A program made the position numbers and the translations under genes. The notes below the pieces were generated by a model. The model saw only the letters and a program-made list of their open reading frames with translations. It ran no database searches and had not been told where the DNA came from. Positions 36,705 to 44,666 of a DNA stretch of 64,000 nucleotides are shown in pieces (the stretch's first letter is position 1; each line of letters opens with the position of its first letter). The DNA is taken from positions 1,178,001-1,242,000 of the forward strand of contig NZ_CP042430.1 of assembly GCF_007970665.1 (NCBI RefSeq), written 5' to 3'. This stretch comes from Baekduia soli. Lineage in GTDB: Bacteria > Actinomycetota > Thermoleophilia > Solirubrobacterales > Solirubrobacteraceae.

Positions 36705-37909
36705 TCGCGATCGCCGGCGCGGCCGAGGTCCAGCTCGGCAAGGCGCTGCCCGGGCTGAGCGCCTCCGACGTGATGGCCGACGCGGCCCTCGCCGCGCTGG
36801 ACGACGCCGGGCTGACCACGCAGGACGTCGACGGGCTCTTCGCCTCGAGCACGCAGATGCCCTGGGCGACGGTCAACCTCGGCGAGGACCTGCGGATCCA
36901 GCCGCGCTACTCGGACTCCACGATGCTCGGCGGCTCATCGCCCATGGCGCACCTGGAGCACGCGCGCGCCGCGATCGCGGCCGGGCTCTGCGAGGTCGCG
37001 CTCATCGCCTACGGCTCCACGCAGCGCTCCGTCGGACGCTCCAAGGCGTCCGTCCAGGAGATCGACCCGTGGGAGGCCCCGTACCACCCGTGGTTCCCCG
37101 TCGCCGCCTACGCGCTGGTGACCTCGCGTCACATGTACGAGTACGGCACGACGCCCGAGCAGCTGGCGTGGGTGGCGGTCAGCGCGCGGCGCTGGGCGCA
37201 GCGCAACCCCGACGCGTGGTCGCGCGACGACCTGACGATCGCCGACGTGCTCGCCGCCCCGCGCGTCTGCGATCCGATCGGCACGCTGGACTGCTGCCTG
37301 GTGACCGACGGCGGCGGCGCGTTGGTCGTCACGTCGGCCGAGCGCGCGCGGACGCTGCGCCGCAAGCCCGTCCACGTGCTCGGCACCGGCGAGGCCCACA
37401 GCCACCGCGCCATCTCGGCCATGCCGTCGTTGACGCGCACCTGCGCGGTGGAGTCGGGCGCCCGCGCGTTCGAGGAGGCCGGCCTGCGGCCCGAGGACGT
37501 CGACAGCCTCCAGCTCTACGACGCGTTCACGATCACGCCGATCCTGTTCCTCGAGGACCTCGGGTTCTGCGCCAAGGGCGAGGGCGGGGCGTTCGTGGCC
37601 GACGGGCGGATCGCCCCCGACGGCGTGCTGCCGGTCAACACGAGCGGCGGCGGCCTGAGCTACGCCCATCCGGGCATGAACGGGATGCAGCTGCTGGTCG
37701 AGGCCGTGCGCCAGATCCGCCACCACGACCGCGACGTCGTGCTGGCCCACGGCAACGGCGGCGTCCTCAGCACGCAGTGCACGGTCCTGCTGGGCAGCGA
37801 GGCGGCCGCCGGGCAGCGGCCGAAGGCCGGGCGCATGCGCGTCGCGCGCCCGGCGGAGCCCGCGGCGCGCCGCCGCCGCGGCCCGGTGGTCCGCGTCCGC
37901 GCGCGATGA
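36701..37909 (+). CDS. Thiolase-like protein (Ltp2/BbsB type)
   Basis: 402 residues of the thiolase superfamily, SCP2-thiolase branch. The nucleophilic cysteine region reads LFASSTQMPW, without a cysteine, whereas the C-terminal HGNGGVLSTQ and the tyrosine motif SLQLYDAFTITP are kept. That tyrosine is catalytic in Ltp2-type retro-aldolases. The enzyme may therefore cleave or form C-C bonds of a hydroxyacyl-CoA together with the DUF35 protein. An arginine-rich tail of about 25 residues is unusual. GTG start, coupled both upstream and downstream. Confidence 0.82.
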   Translation: MIAIAGAAEVQLGKALPGLSASDVMADAALAALDDAGLTTQDVDGLFASSTQMPWATVNLGEDLRIQPRYSDSTMLGGSSPMAHLEHARAAIAAGLCEVALIAYGSTQRSVGRSKASVQEIDPWEAPYHPWFPVAAYALVTSRHMYEYGTTPEQLAWVAVSARRWAQRNPDAWSRDDLTIADVLAAPRVCDPIGTLDCCLVTDGGGALVVTSAERARTLRRKPVHVLGTGEAHSHRAISAMPSLTRTCAVESGARAFEEAGLRPEDVDSLQLYDAFTITPILFLEDLGFCAKGEGGAFVADGRIAPDGVLPVNTSGGGLSYAHPGMNGMQLLVEAVRQIRHHDRDVVLAHGNGGVLSTQCTVLLGSEAAAGQRPKAGRMRVARPAEPAARRRRGPVVRVRAR

Positions 37910-39474
37910 GCCGGCGGCGGGCGTCGTGGGGCTGGGGCTTCGCCGACGCCAAGCTCGATCCCTCGGCGCTCGGCCCGCTCGTGGCCGGCGAGCTCGGCGT
38001 CGCGCTCCGCACGCCCGAGGCGCCGGCCGACCCCGGGGCGATCGCGCTCCCCGCGCCGCGCGTGCCGGTCCCGGCCCGCGCGCCGTTCTCCATCGACCAC
38101 GGCGACCGCGTCGCGCACGCCCGTGGGTGCTCGTTCCCCGACACGCTGGCCTCCCTGCGCGGGCGGGTGCCCGACGCGCCCGACGCCGTCGCCTTCGCCC
38201 GCAGCGAGGACGACGTGGAGCAGGTGCTGGCGTGGGCGGCGGCCGAAGACGTCGCGGTGGTCCCCTACGGCGGCGGCACGAGCGTGGTGGGCGGGGTGAC
38301 GCCGCGGGTCGGTCCCGCGTTCGCCGGCGTGGTGTCGCTCGACGTCTCCGGGCTGGACCGCGTGCTGGAGGTCGACCACGTCTCGCGGGCGGCGCGGATC
38401 CAGGCCGGGGCGTCCGGGCCGCGCCTGGAGGCCCAGCTGGCCGAGCACGACCTCACGCTACGGTTCTTCCCGCAGTCGTTCGAGCTCTCGACGCTGGGCG
38501 GCTGGATCGCCACCCGCGCCGGGGGGCACTTCGCCACGCTGTGGACGCACATCGACGACCTCGTCGAGTCCGTCCGTGCGATCACGCCATCCGGGGCCTG
38601 GGAGAGCCGCCGGCTGCCGGGCAGCGGCGCCGGCCCCTCGCCGGACCGGATGCTCCTGGGCTCCGAGGGCGTCCTGGGCGTGGTCACCGAGGCGTGGATG
38701 CGCGTGCAGCCTCGGCCGCGCTTCCGCGCCGGCGGCGTCGTGCGCTTCGCCGGCTTCGGCACGGGCGCGCAGGGCGTCCGCGCGATCGCGCAGTCCGGGC
38801 TGCACCCGGCCAACTGCCGGCTGCTGGACCCGCTCGAGGCCCGCGGCACGGGCGCCGCGGCCGGCCCGGGCGAGGACCGCGCGGTGCTCGTGCTCGGCTT
38901 CGAGTCCACCGACCACGAGGTGCAGGACGCGCTCGGGCGGGCGCTGGCGATCTGCCGCGACCACGGCGGCGAGCCCGACGCCCCCACGGCGGCCGGCGGC
39001 CCCGGGGCGGCGGGCGCCTGGCGCGAGGCGTTCCTGGCGATGCCCTACCTCCGCGACGCCCTGCTGCAGCTCGGCGTGCTGGCCGACACGTTCGAGACCG
39101 CGGTGACGTGGGACCGCTTCGACGCGTTCCACGCGGCGGTCACGGGCGCGGTGCGCGAGGCGCTGGGCGAGCCGTGCCGCGTGACGTGCCGGTTCACGCA
39201 CGTCTACCCCGACGGGCCGGCGCCGTACTACACCGTGCTGGCCCCGGCGCGCCACGGCGACGAGCTGGCACAGTGGGAGGCGATGAAGCGCGCAGCGTCC
39301 GACGCCATCCTCGCCGCGGGCGGGACGATCACCCACCATCACGCGGTCGGGCGCGACCACCGGCCCTGGTACGACGAGCAGCGCCCCGACCTGTTCGCCG
39401 CCGCGCTGCGGGCGGCCAAGCGCGCCGTCGACCCGGCGGGCCTGCTGAACCCCGGCGTGCTGGTCGACGCGTGA
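37906..39474 (+). CDS. FAD-linked oxidase, alkyl-dihydroxyacetonephosphate synthase-like
   Basis: 522 residues. It matches the alkyl-DHAP synthase (AGPS) subgroup of the vanillyl-alcohol-oxidase family: RGCSFPDTLASLRG, FAD-binding PYGGGTSVVGGV, FFPQSFELSTLGGWIATRAG, and the C-terminal histidine cluster THHHAVGRD. In eukaryotes and some bacteria AGPS replaces the acyl chain of acyl-DHAP with an alkyl chain, making ether lipids. Whether this homologue does so is untested. ATG start overlaps the thiolase-like stop (ATGA), its stop overlaps the LOG start (GTGA). Confidence 0.88.
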   Translation: MSRRRASWGWGFADAKLDPSALGPLVAGELGVALRTPEAPADPGAIALPAPRVPVPARAPFSIDHGDRVAHARGCSFPDTLASLRGRVPDAPDAVAFARSEDDVEQVLAWAAAEDVAVVPYGGGTSVVGGVTPRVGPAFAGVVSLDVSGLDRVLEVDHVSRAARIQAGASGPRLEAQLAEHDLTLRFFPQSFELSTLGGWIATRAGGHFATLWTHIDDLVESVRAITPSGAWESRRLPGSGAGPSPDRMLLGSEGVLGVVTEAWMRVQPRPRFRAGGVVRFAGFGTGAQGVRAIAQSGLHPANCRLLDPLEARGTGAAAGPGEDRAVLVLGFESTDHEVQDALGRALAICRDHGGEPDAPTAAGGPGAAGAWREAFLAMPYLRDALLQLGVLADTFETAVTWDRFDAFHAAVTGAVREALGEPCRVTCRFTHVYPDGPAPYYTVLAPARHGDELAQWEAMKRAASDAILAAGGTITHHHAVGRDHRPWYDEQRPDLFAAALRAAKRAVDPAGLLNPGVLVDA

Positions 39475-40064
39475 GCTCGCGCTGGGTCTGCGTCTACGCG
39501 GGGTCGGCGGAGGGCGCCGACCCGACCTACGCGCGGGCGGCGTCCGCGCTGGCCGGCGAGCTGGCCCGGCGCGGCGCCGGCGTCGTCTACGGCGGCGGCA
39601 GCCTCGGGCTCATGGGCGTCGTCGCCGACGCCGCGCTGGCCGCGGGCGGCGAGGTCGTCGGCGTGATCCCGCGGTTCCTCGACGAGCGCGAGATCGCCCA
39701 CCCCGGCCTGACCGCGCTGCACGTCACGGAGACCATGCACGACCGCAAGATGCGCATGGCCGACCTGGCCGATGCGTTCGTCGTGCTGCCCGGCGGCATC
39801 GGGACGCTCGAGGAGGTCGCCGAGATGCTGTCCTGGTCGCAGCTCGGGCTGCACCGCAAGCCGATCGGCCTGCTGGACACCGCCGGGTTCTGGGGGCCGC
39901 TGGTCGCGCTGCTGGACCACATGACCGTCGAGCGCTTCGTGGGCCTGGACCACCGCCGGCTGCTGCTCGCGCGTGCCGACCCCGTGGAGCTGCTCGACGC
40001 GATGGACGCGTGGGAGCCGCCGCCGATCGCCCGGCGCTGGCTGCACGAGGGCGACGAAACCTAG
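39471..40064 (+). CDS. LOG family protein (nucleotide phosphoribohydrolase-like)
   Basis: 197 residues with a Rossmann-like fold. Signature GGGSLGLMGVVADAAL near residue 40 and VLPGGIGTLEEV near residue 105, the P-G-G-x-G-T-x-x-E motif of the Lonely Guy family, which removes ribose 5-phosphate from nucleotides such as cytokinin monophosphates or AMP. Last gene of the overlapping cluster; its place after thiolase and AGPS-like genes has no obvious metabolic reason. Its TAG stop is part of the next gene's -10 box. Confidence 0.9.
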   Translation: MSSRWVCVYAGSAEGADPTYARAASALAGELARRGAGVVYGGGSLGLMGVVADAALAAGGEVVGVIPRFLDEREIAHPGLTALHVTETMHDRKMRMADLADAFVVLPGGIGTLEEVAEMLSWSQLGLHRKPIGLLDTAGFWGPLVALLDHMTVERFVGLDHRRLLLARADPVELLDAMDAWEPPPIARRWLHEGDET

Positions 40065-40067
40065 GTT
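40062..40067 (+). promoter_or_regulatory. -10 box TAGGTT, leaderless-type, for the PanE-like gene
   Basis: Ends 9 bases before the ATG at 40077; the first three bases are the LOG stop codon. Confidence 0.55.
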
Positions 40068-40076
40068 CCGCGCTCC

Positions 40077-40937
40077 ATGCCGACCATCGCCATCCTCGGG
40101 TCCGGCGCCGTGGGCGCCCTGTTGGGCGCCGCCCTGGCGCGCGGGGGCGCCGACCCGGTCCTCGTCACCCGCGAGGAGACCGCGGCGCTGCTGGCACGCG
40201 CCGGGCTGCGGGTCGACAGCCCGCTGCTGGGCGACCACCACGTCCGGGTCCGCGTCGCCGCCCGCCTCGACGACGAGGCCGACGCGCTGGTGGTCGCCGT
40301 CAAGGCGCCGCACCTGCCCGCCGCCCTGCAGCGCATCCGCGCCGAGCCCGGGGTCGTCGTGCCGCTGCTCAACGGCACGGAGCACATGGCGGCGCTGCGC
40401 GCGCGCTTCGGCGACCGCGTCGTCGCCGGCGTCGTGCGCGTGCAGGCCCACCGCGACGGGCCCGCGCACGTCGTGCACCGCTCCCCGATGCTCTCGGTCG
40501 CGGTGGCCGCCCCCGGCGCCCCGGCGCTGACCGACGCGCTGCGCGCCGCCGGCGTCGAGGTGGCGACCGGCGCCCCGGAGGCCGACGTGCTCTGGGGCAA
40601 GCTGACGCGCCTGGCGGGGCTGGCGCTGGCGACGACCGCAGCCGACGCCCCGCTCGGCGACGTGCGCGCCGACGCCGAGGCCGTCGCCCGCGAGGTTGCG
40701 GCCATCGCGGCGGCCGAGGGCGCGGCCGTCGGCGCCGAGGCCGTCGTGGCCGAGCTGCGGGCCCTGCCCGACGCCGCGTCGTCCTCGCTGCGCGCCGACG
40801 TCGGCGCGGGCCGCGCCGACCACGAGCTCGACGCGATCGGCGGCGCGGTGCTGCGCGCGGGCGCCCGGCACGGCCTGCCCATGCCCCGCACCGCGGCGCT
40901 TGTCGCGCAGGTGGAGACCCGCGCCGTGGCGCGTTAG
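40077..40937 (+). CDS. Ketopantoate reductase-like protein (ApbA/PanE family)
   Basis: 286 residues. N-terminal NADP-binding motif IAILGSGAVGALLGAAL, the ApbA hallmark lysine in VAVKAPHLP, the asparagine of LLNGTEHM, and a C-terminal helical domain with LWGKLTRLAG that keeps the second catalytic lysine and a distal SSSLRADVGAG segment. The reaction in the family is NADPH reduction of 2-dehydropantoate for CoA synthesis; many paralogues act on other 2-keto acids, so panE is not asserted. Leaderless-type start. Confidence 0.85.
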   Translation: MPTIAILGSGAVGALLGAALARGGADPVLVTREETAALLARAGLRVDSPLLGDHHVRVRVAARLDDEADALVVAVKAPHLPAALQRIRAEPGVVVPLLNGTEHMAALRARFGDRVVAGVVRVQAHRDGPAHVVHRSPMLSVAVAAPGAPALTDALRAAGVEVATGAPEADVLWGKLTRLAGLALATTAADAPLGDVRADAEAVAREVAAIAAAEGAAVGAEAVVAELRALPDAASSSLRADVGAGRADHELDAIGGAVLRAGARHGLPMPRTAALVAQVETRAVAR

Positions 40938-40940
40938 CCT
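40935..40940 (+). promoter_or_regulatory. -10 box TAGCCT, leaderless-type, for the 110-residue gene
   Basis: Ends 8 bases before the ATG at 40949; its TAG is the stop of the PanE-like gene. Confidence 0.55.
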
Positions 40941-40948
40941 CCAGGGCG

Positions 40949-41281
40949 ATGTCCGACACGTCGAAGATCGCCAAGAACCTCAAGGCCTTCCAGATCGCGA
41001 TCAACGCCCACGACCGCGAGAACCCGACGCACAACGCGTACGGGATCGGCCTGGCGCACTTCGACCTCGAGCGCCTCGGGTTCGACGAGGGCGAGGAGAT
41101 CCTGCCGGGCATCACGATCCACGCCGACAGCGGCGTGACCGGCAACTTCCGCGTGCTGTGCGACGGCCAGCACGACGAGAACCTCGAGCGCGAGGCCGAG
41201 GAGGCCGACATGGTCGAGGCGGTCGCCGCCGAGCGGGGCATCACGATCGCGCCCGGCGGCGGCGAGCGGCGGGACTGGTAG
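40949..41281 (+). CDS. Small acidic hypothetical protein
   Basis: 110 residues, strongly acidic in the C-terminal half. It starts with a helix (SKIAKNLKAFQIAINAHD) followed by YGIGLAHFDLERLGFDEGEE, ILPGITIHADSG and a cysteine in RVLCDGQHDEN. No signal peptide, membrane segment or family I recognise. A clear -10 box and normal codon use support it as a real gene with its own promoter. Confidence 0.7.
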   Translation: MSDTSKIAKNLKAFQIAINAHDRENPTHNAYGIGLAHFDLERLGFDEGEEILPGITIHADSGVTGNFRVLCDGQHDENLEREAEEADMVEAVAAERGITIAPGGGERRDW

Positions 41282-41370
41282 CAGCGGCCCGTCCCGCGGC
41301 GGCGCCGTCGATCCGACGAGACGGCGCCCCGCGGTTCAAGTCACCGACGGCGACGGCCGACCCTGGGGAC

Positions 41371-43050
41371 ATGGGTCCGACGCAGGGGCACGTCGAGCGC
41401 TTCTTCGAGCGCTCCCCCGACCTCCTGGCCACGGCCGACCGGCGGGGACACTTCACGTGCCTGAACCCGGAGTGGGAGGCCGTGCTCGGCTGGTCCCGGG
41501 AGGAGCTCATGGCCGAGCCCTACCTGAACCTCGTGCACCCCGAGGACCTCGAGCGCACCTGCCAGGAGATCGCGCGCGCCACCGACTCGGCACCCTGCGT
41601 GACCCGCTACGAGAACCGGCTGCGCGCCCGCGACGGGACCTGGCGCTGGCTGCTGTGGGGAGCCCGCTGGGACGGCGAGGGCTGGACCGCGGTGGCCAAG
41701 GACATCACCACGCGCAGGGAGCTCGAGCGCCAGACGCTGCACGACCCGCTCACGGGTGCGGCCAACCGGGCGCTGGCGACCGACCGCCTCCGCGCGGCGA
41801 TCGCGCGGCTGGGGCGCTCGGCCGGTGCCGCGGTCGCGCTGCTCGTCGACGTCGACGACCTCGCGGCGATCAACGACGCCCACGGGCACGCCGCCGGCGA
41901 CGCCGTGCTGCGCGCCGTGGCCGACCGCCTCGTGGAGCGCCTGCGCGCCGCCGACACGGTGGGGCGCTTCGGCGGCGACCGCTTCCTCGTCGTGGCCGAG
42001 GGCCTCGGCGACGGCGGCGCCCACGGCATCGAGGCCGTCATCGAGCGCGTGCACGGCGCCTTCGCCCGGCCCGTGCCCACGCGCACCGGCCTCGTCGGGA
42101 TCACGGGCAGCGTCGGCGTCGCCGTCGCCCGCGAGCCCGACGTCGACCCCGGCGACCTCATCCGCGACGCCGACGTCGCCCTGCGCCGCGCCAAGCGCCG
42201 CGGGCGTGGGTTCGCCGAGGTCTACGACGCCACGCTGGCCGCCGAGGTGGCCGCCCGGCTGCAGCTCGCCGCCCAGCTGCGCGGCGCCCTGCAGCGCCAT
42301 GAGCTGCGCGTCGTGTTCCAGCCGCTGGTCGCGCTGGCCGACGGCGCCCCCATCGGCTGCGAGGCGCTCCTGCGCTGGGATCACCCCACCCAGGGCGAGC
42401 TGGCGCCCGGCGCGTTCCTGCGCATCGCCGAGGACGACGGGCTCATCGTCCCCATCGGCGCCTGGGTCCTGGAGGAGTCCTGCCGCCAGCTGGCGCAGTG
42501 GCGCGCCGACGGCCACGACCTCTGGGTGTCGGTCAACGTCTCGGCCCGCCAGCTCGGCCACCCCGACTTCATCGCCGTCGTCGAGCGCGCCCTGCGCCAG
42601 ACCGGCGTGCCGCCGCACGCCATCTGCCTCGAGGTCACCGAGACGACGGTGCTGCGCCGTCCCGAGGTGGCCCGCCAGGTCCTCGACGCGCTGCGCCGCC
42701 TGGGCGTGCGCGTCGCGCTGGACGACTTCGGCCTGGGCTACTCCTCGCTGACGCACCTCAAGGCGCTGCCGGTCGACGTCGTCAAGGTCGACCGCTCCTT
42801 CGTGGCCGACCTCTGCGCCAGCACGCAGGACCGCGCGGTCGTCGAGGCCGTGCTCACCCTCGCGCGCCGCATGGGCCTGACCGTCATCGCCGAGGGCGTC
42901 GAGACCGCCGGCCAGGACGAGCTGCTGCGCGAGATGGGCTGCCCCGTCGTGCAGGGCTACCTCTACGGGCGCCCGGTCCCACCGGGCGAGGTGGCGCTGC
43001 CGCCCGCGGCCGCGCCGCCGGCTCAGGCGATCGCCAGCTCGCGCCCGTAG
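41371..43050 (+). CDS. PAS-GGDEF-EAL protein with degenerate GGDEF
   Basis: 559 residues, predicted soluble. PAS domain at about 8-115 (FFERSPDLLATADRRGHF to VAKDITTRREL). The GGDEF motif reads GGDRF at 201-205, replacing the essential glutamate, so diguanylate cyclase activity is unlikely. EAL at 331-333, SVNVSARQ, LEVTET, LDDFGLGYSS, KVDRSFV and EGVET are all intact, suggesting a c-di-GMP phosphodiesterase with a regulatory GGDEF domain. ATG 41371 begins just before the PAS helix. Its last 28 bases overlap the 3' end of the convergent Ppx gene. Confidence 0.9.
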   Translation: MGPTQGHVERFFERSPDLLATADRRGHFTCLNPEWEAVLGWSREELMAEPYLNLVHPEDLERTCQEIARATDSAPCVTRYENRLRARDGTWRWLLWGARWDGEGWTAVAKDITTRRELERQTLHDPLTGAANRALATDRLRAAIARLGRSAGAAVALLVDVDDLAAINDAHGHAAGDAVLRAVADRLVERLRAADTVGRFGGDRFLVVAEGLGDGGAHGIEAVIERVHGAFARPVPTRTGLVGITGSVGVAVAREPDVDPGDLIRDADVALRRAKRRGRGFAEVYDATLAAEVAARLQLAAQLRGALQRHELRVVFQPLVALADGAPIGCEALLRWDHPTQGELAPGAFLRIAEDDGLIVPIGAWVLEESCRQLAQWRADGHDLWVSVNVSARQLGHPDFIAVVERALRQTGVPPHAICLEVTETTVLRRPEVARQVLDALRRLGVRVALDDFGLGYSSLTHLKALPVDVVKVDRSFVADLCASTQDRAVVEAVLTLARRMGLTVIAEGVETAGQDELLREMGCPVVQGYLYGRPVPPGEVALPPAAAPPAQAIASSRP

Positions 43051-44519
43051 GCGCGGCGGAACAGCACGCCCTCGCGCCGGGCGGCCCAGCGCGCGACGCG
43101 CACGTCGCCGTCGGCGCGCAGCGTGAGCGTCACCGTGTCACCGTCCAGGCCGACGTCCACGTCGCGCACGAGCTGGTCGCGGCTGCGCTCGAGGTCCTCG
43201 GCCAAGCGCAGCAGCAGCGCGCAGCGGTCGAGCACCGCCGCGTCGCCCTTGCGCATCAGCGCGTCGAAGCCGCCGAGATCCGGCATGCCCTTGCGGTGGT
43301 AGCGCACGGCCTGGCCGATGAGTGCGACCTCGCGCTGGTCCCAGCCGGGCAGGCCGGAGTTGAAGACGAGGTAGCGCGAGTGCTTGTGGTGGTCGTCGTA
43401 GTCGACGGTCACGCCGATGTCGTGCAGCAGGCACGCAGCCCAGAGCAGCTCCCGCTCGCGGGCGTGGCCGGGGTGCAGGCCGGCCTCGGCCAGGGCGTCG
43501 AAGAGGCCGAGCGCGAGGTGCGCGACGTGCTCGGTGTGCGCCGGGTCGACGTGGTACTGGCCGGCGACGTTGAGCACCGAGCGCCGCCGGACGTCGTCGA
43601 ACAGCGGGGGCTCGCCGCCGATGTGGCGGGCGAAGAAGACGCCCTCGCGCAGGCCGGCCTCCGTGACCTCGACGGCGTCGAAGCCGCCGAGCTCGACCAC
43701 GGTCTGGATGACGACCGCGCCGGCGAGGATGAGGTCGGCGCGGGCGGGCTTGATGCCCGGAACGCGGCCGCGGTCGGCGGGCTCGAGGTCGGCCAGGCGC
43801 GCGACGAGGTCGTCGAGCGCTCCGCGGGAGATCTCGAAGCCCTGGACCCCGAACTCGGGGACGCCCTCGGCGCGCTGCACGGCCGCGGCGAGGTTGCGCA
43901 CCGTGCCGCCGATGCCGACCAGGCGCTGGCCCGCCTTGGGCAGCCACGGGGCGTCCTGCAGCTCGGAGGCGACGTGGTCGCGCAGCGCACGCAGCGCCTT
44001 CTTGGAGGCGGTTCCCTCGCCGAGGCCGAAGCGCTCGGTCATCCGCACGGCGCCCAGCGGCCAGGACTGCAGCTCGGTGGCGTGTCGCGAGCGGACGCGG
44101 ACGAGCTGCATCGAGCCACCGCCGAGGTCGAGCACGGCGCCGTCGGCCAGGGTCGTGGAGTTGACGGCGGCGAGGTAGCCCTTGCGGGCCTCCTCCTCGC
44201 GGCTGAGCACGCGCACGGGCAGCGCGGCGTGGTCCAGGAAGGCGTGGGCGTTGCGCGCGTCGCGGATCGCGCTCGTGGCCACGGCGTCGACCTCCTCGAT
44301 GCCGCTGGCCTGGCAGAAGTGCGCGAAGACCTCGGCGGTGGCCAGCCCGCGCGCGATGCCGTCCTCGCTCAGCTCGCCGGTCTCGGCCAGGCCCGCACCG
44401 ATGCGGACCGGCTCGTAGATCTCGTCCGTGCGCCGCCACCACGTGTCCGCGGCGGTGAACACGACCAGGCGGAACGAGTTGGACCCCAGGTCGCAGACGG
44501 CGATGCGGCGTTCGGGCAT
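43023..44519 (-). CDS. Ppx/GppA-type exopolyphosphatase with HD-like C-terminal domain
   Basis: 498 residues. The actin-like ATPase-fold core shows IAVCDLGSNSFRLVVF, SAIRDARNA, LDLGGGSMQL and GIGGTVRNLA, as in exopolyphosphatase and pppGpp phosphohydrolase. Residues from about 310 form the helical HD-like domain with LLHDIGVTVDYDDHHKHS. It would degrade polyphosphate or pppGpp, linking to the stringent response. The ATG lies 8 bases after TTTAAT. A 15-bp hairpin separates it from the upstream winged-helix gene. Confidence 0.9.
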   Translation of the reverse strand: MPERRIAVCDLGSNSFRLVVFTAADTWWRRTDEIYEPVRIGAGLAETGELSEDGIARGLATAEVFAHFCQASGIEEVDAVATSAIRDARNAHAFLDHAALPVRVLSREEEARKGYLAAVNSTTLADGAVLDLGGGSMQLVRVRSRHATELQSWPLGAVRMTERFGLGEGTASKKALRALRDHVASELQDAPWLPKAGQRLVGIGGTVRNLAAAVQRAEGVPEFGVQGFEISRGALDDLVARLADLEPADRGRVPGIKPARADLILAGAVVIQTVVELGGFDAVEVTEAGLREGVFFARHIGGEPPLFDDVRRRSVLNVAGQYHVDPAHTEHVAHLALGLFDALAEAGLHPGHARERELLWAACLLHDIGVTVDYDDHHKHSRYLVFNSGLPGWDQREVALIGQAVRYHRKGMPDLGGFDALMRKGDAAVLDRCALLLRLAEDLERSRDQLVRDVDVGLDGDTVTLTLRADGDVRVARWAARREGVLFRRAYGRELAIA

Positions 44520-44527
44520 CCGACGCC

Positions 44528-44533
44528 ATTAAA
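44528..44533 (-). promoter_or_regulatory. -10-like box TTTAAT for the Ppx/GppA gene
   Basis: Minus strand, 8 bases before the ATG at 44519; a variant of the TANNNT pattern. Confidence 0.45.
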
Positions 44534-44537
44534 GACA

Positions 44538-44572
44538 GCCCGGGCCGGCCGCGGAGTGCGGCCGGCCCGGGC
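44538..44572. terminator. Perfect 15-bp hairpin
   Basis: GCCCGGGCCGGCCGC and its exact complement around GGAGT. It stands about 95 bases after the winged-helix stop and just before the Ppx promoter box on the minus strand, so probably ends the winged-helix transcript. Confidence 0.65.
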
Positions 44573-44666
44573 GGGTGCTGCGGGGAGCAGGAGACGGGCT
44601 CGGCGGGAGGGGGTCCAGGCGCGCCCGGCCGGCAGCGCGAGGCCCGGGCGGCGATCCGCCGCGGCC

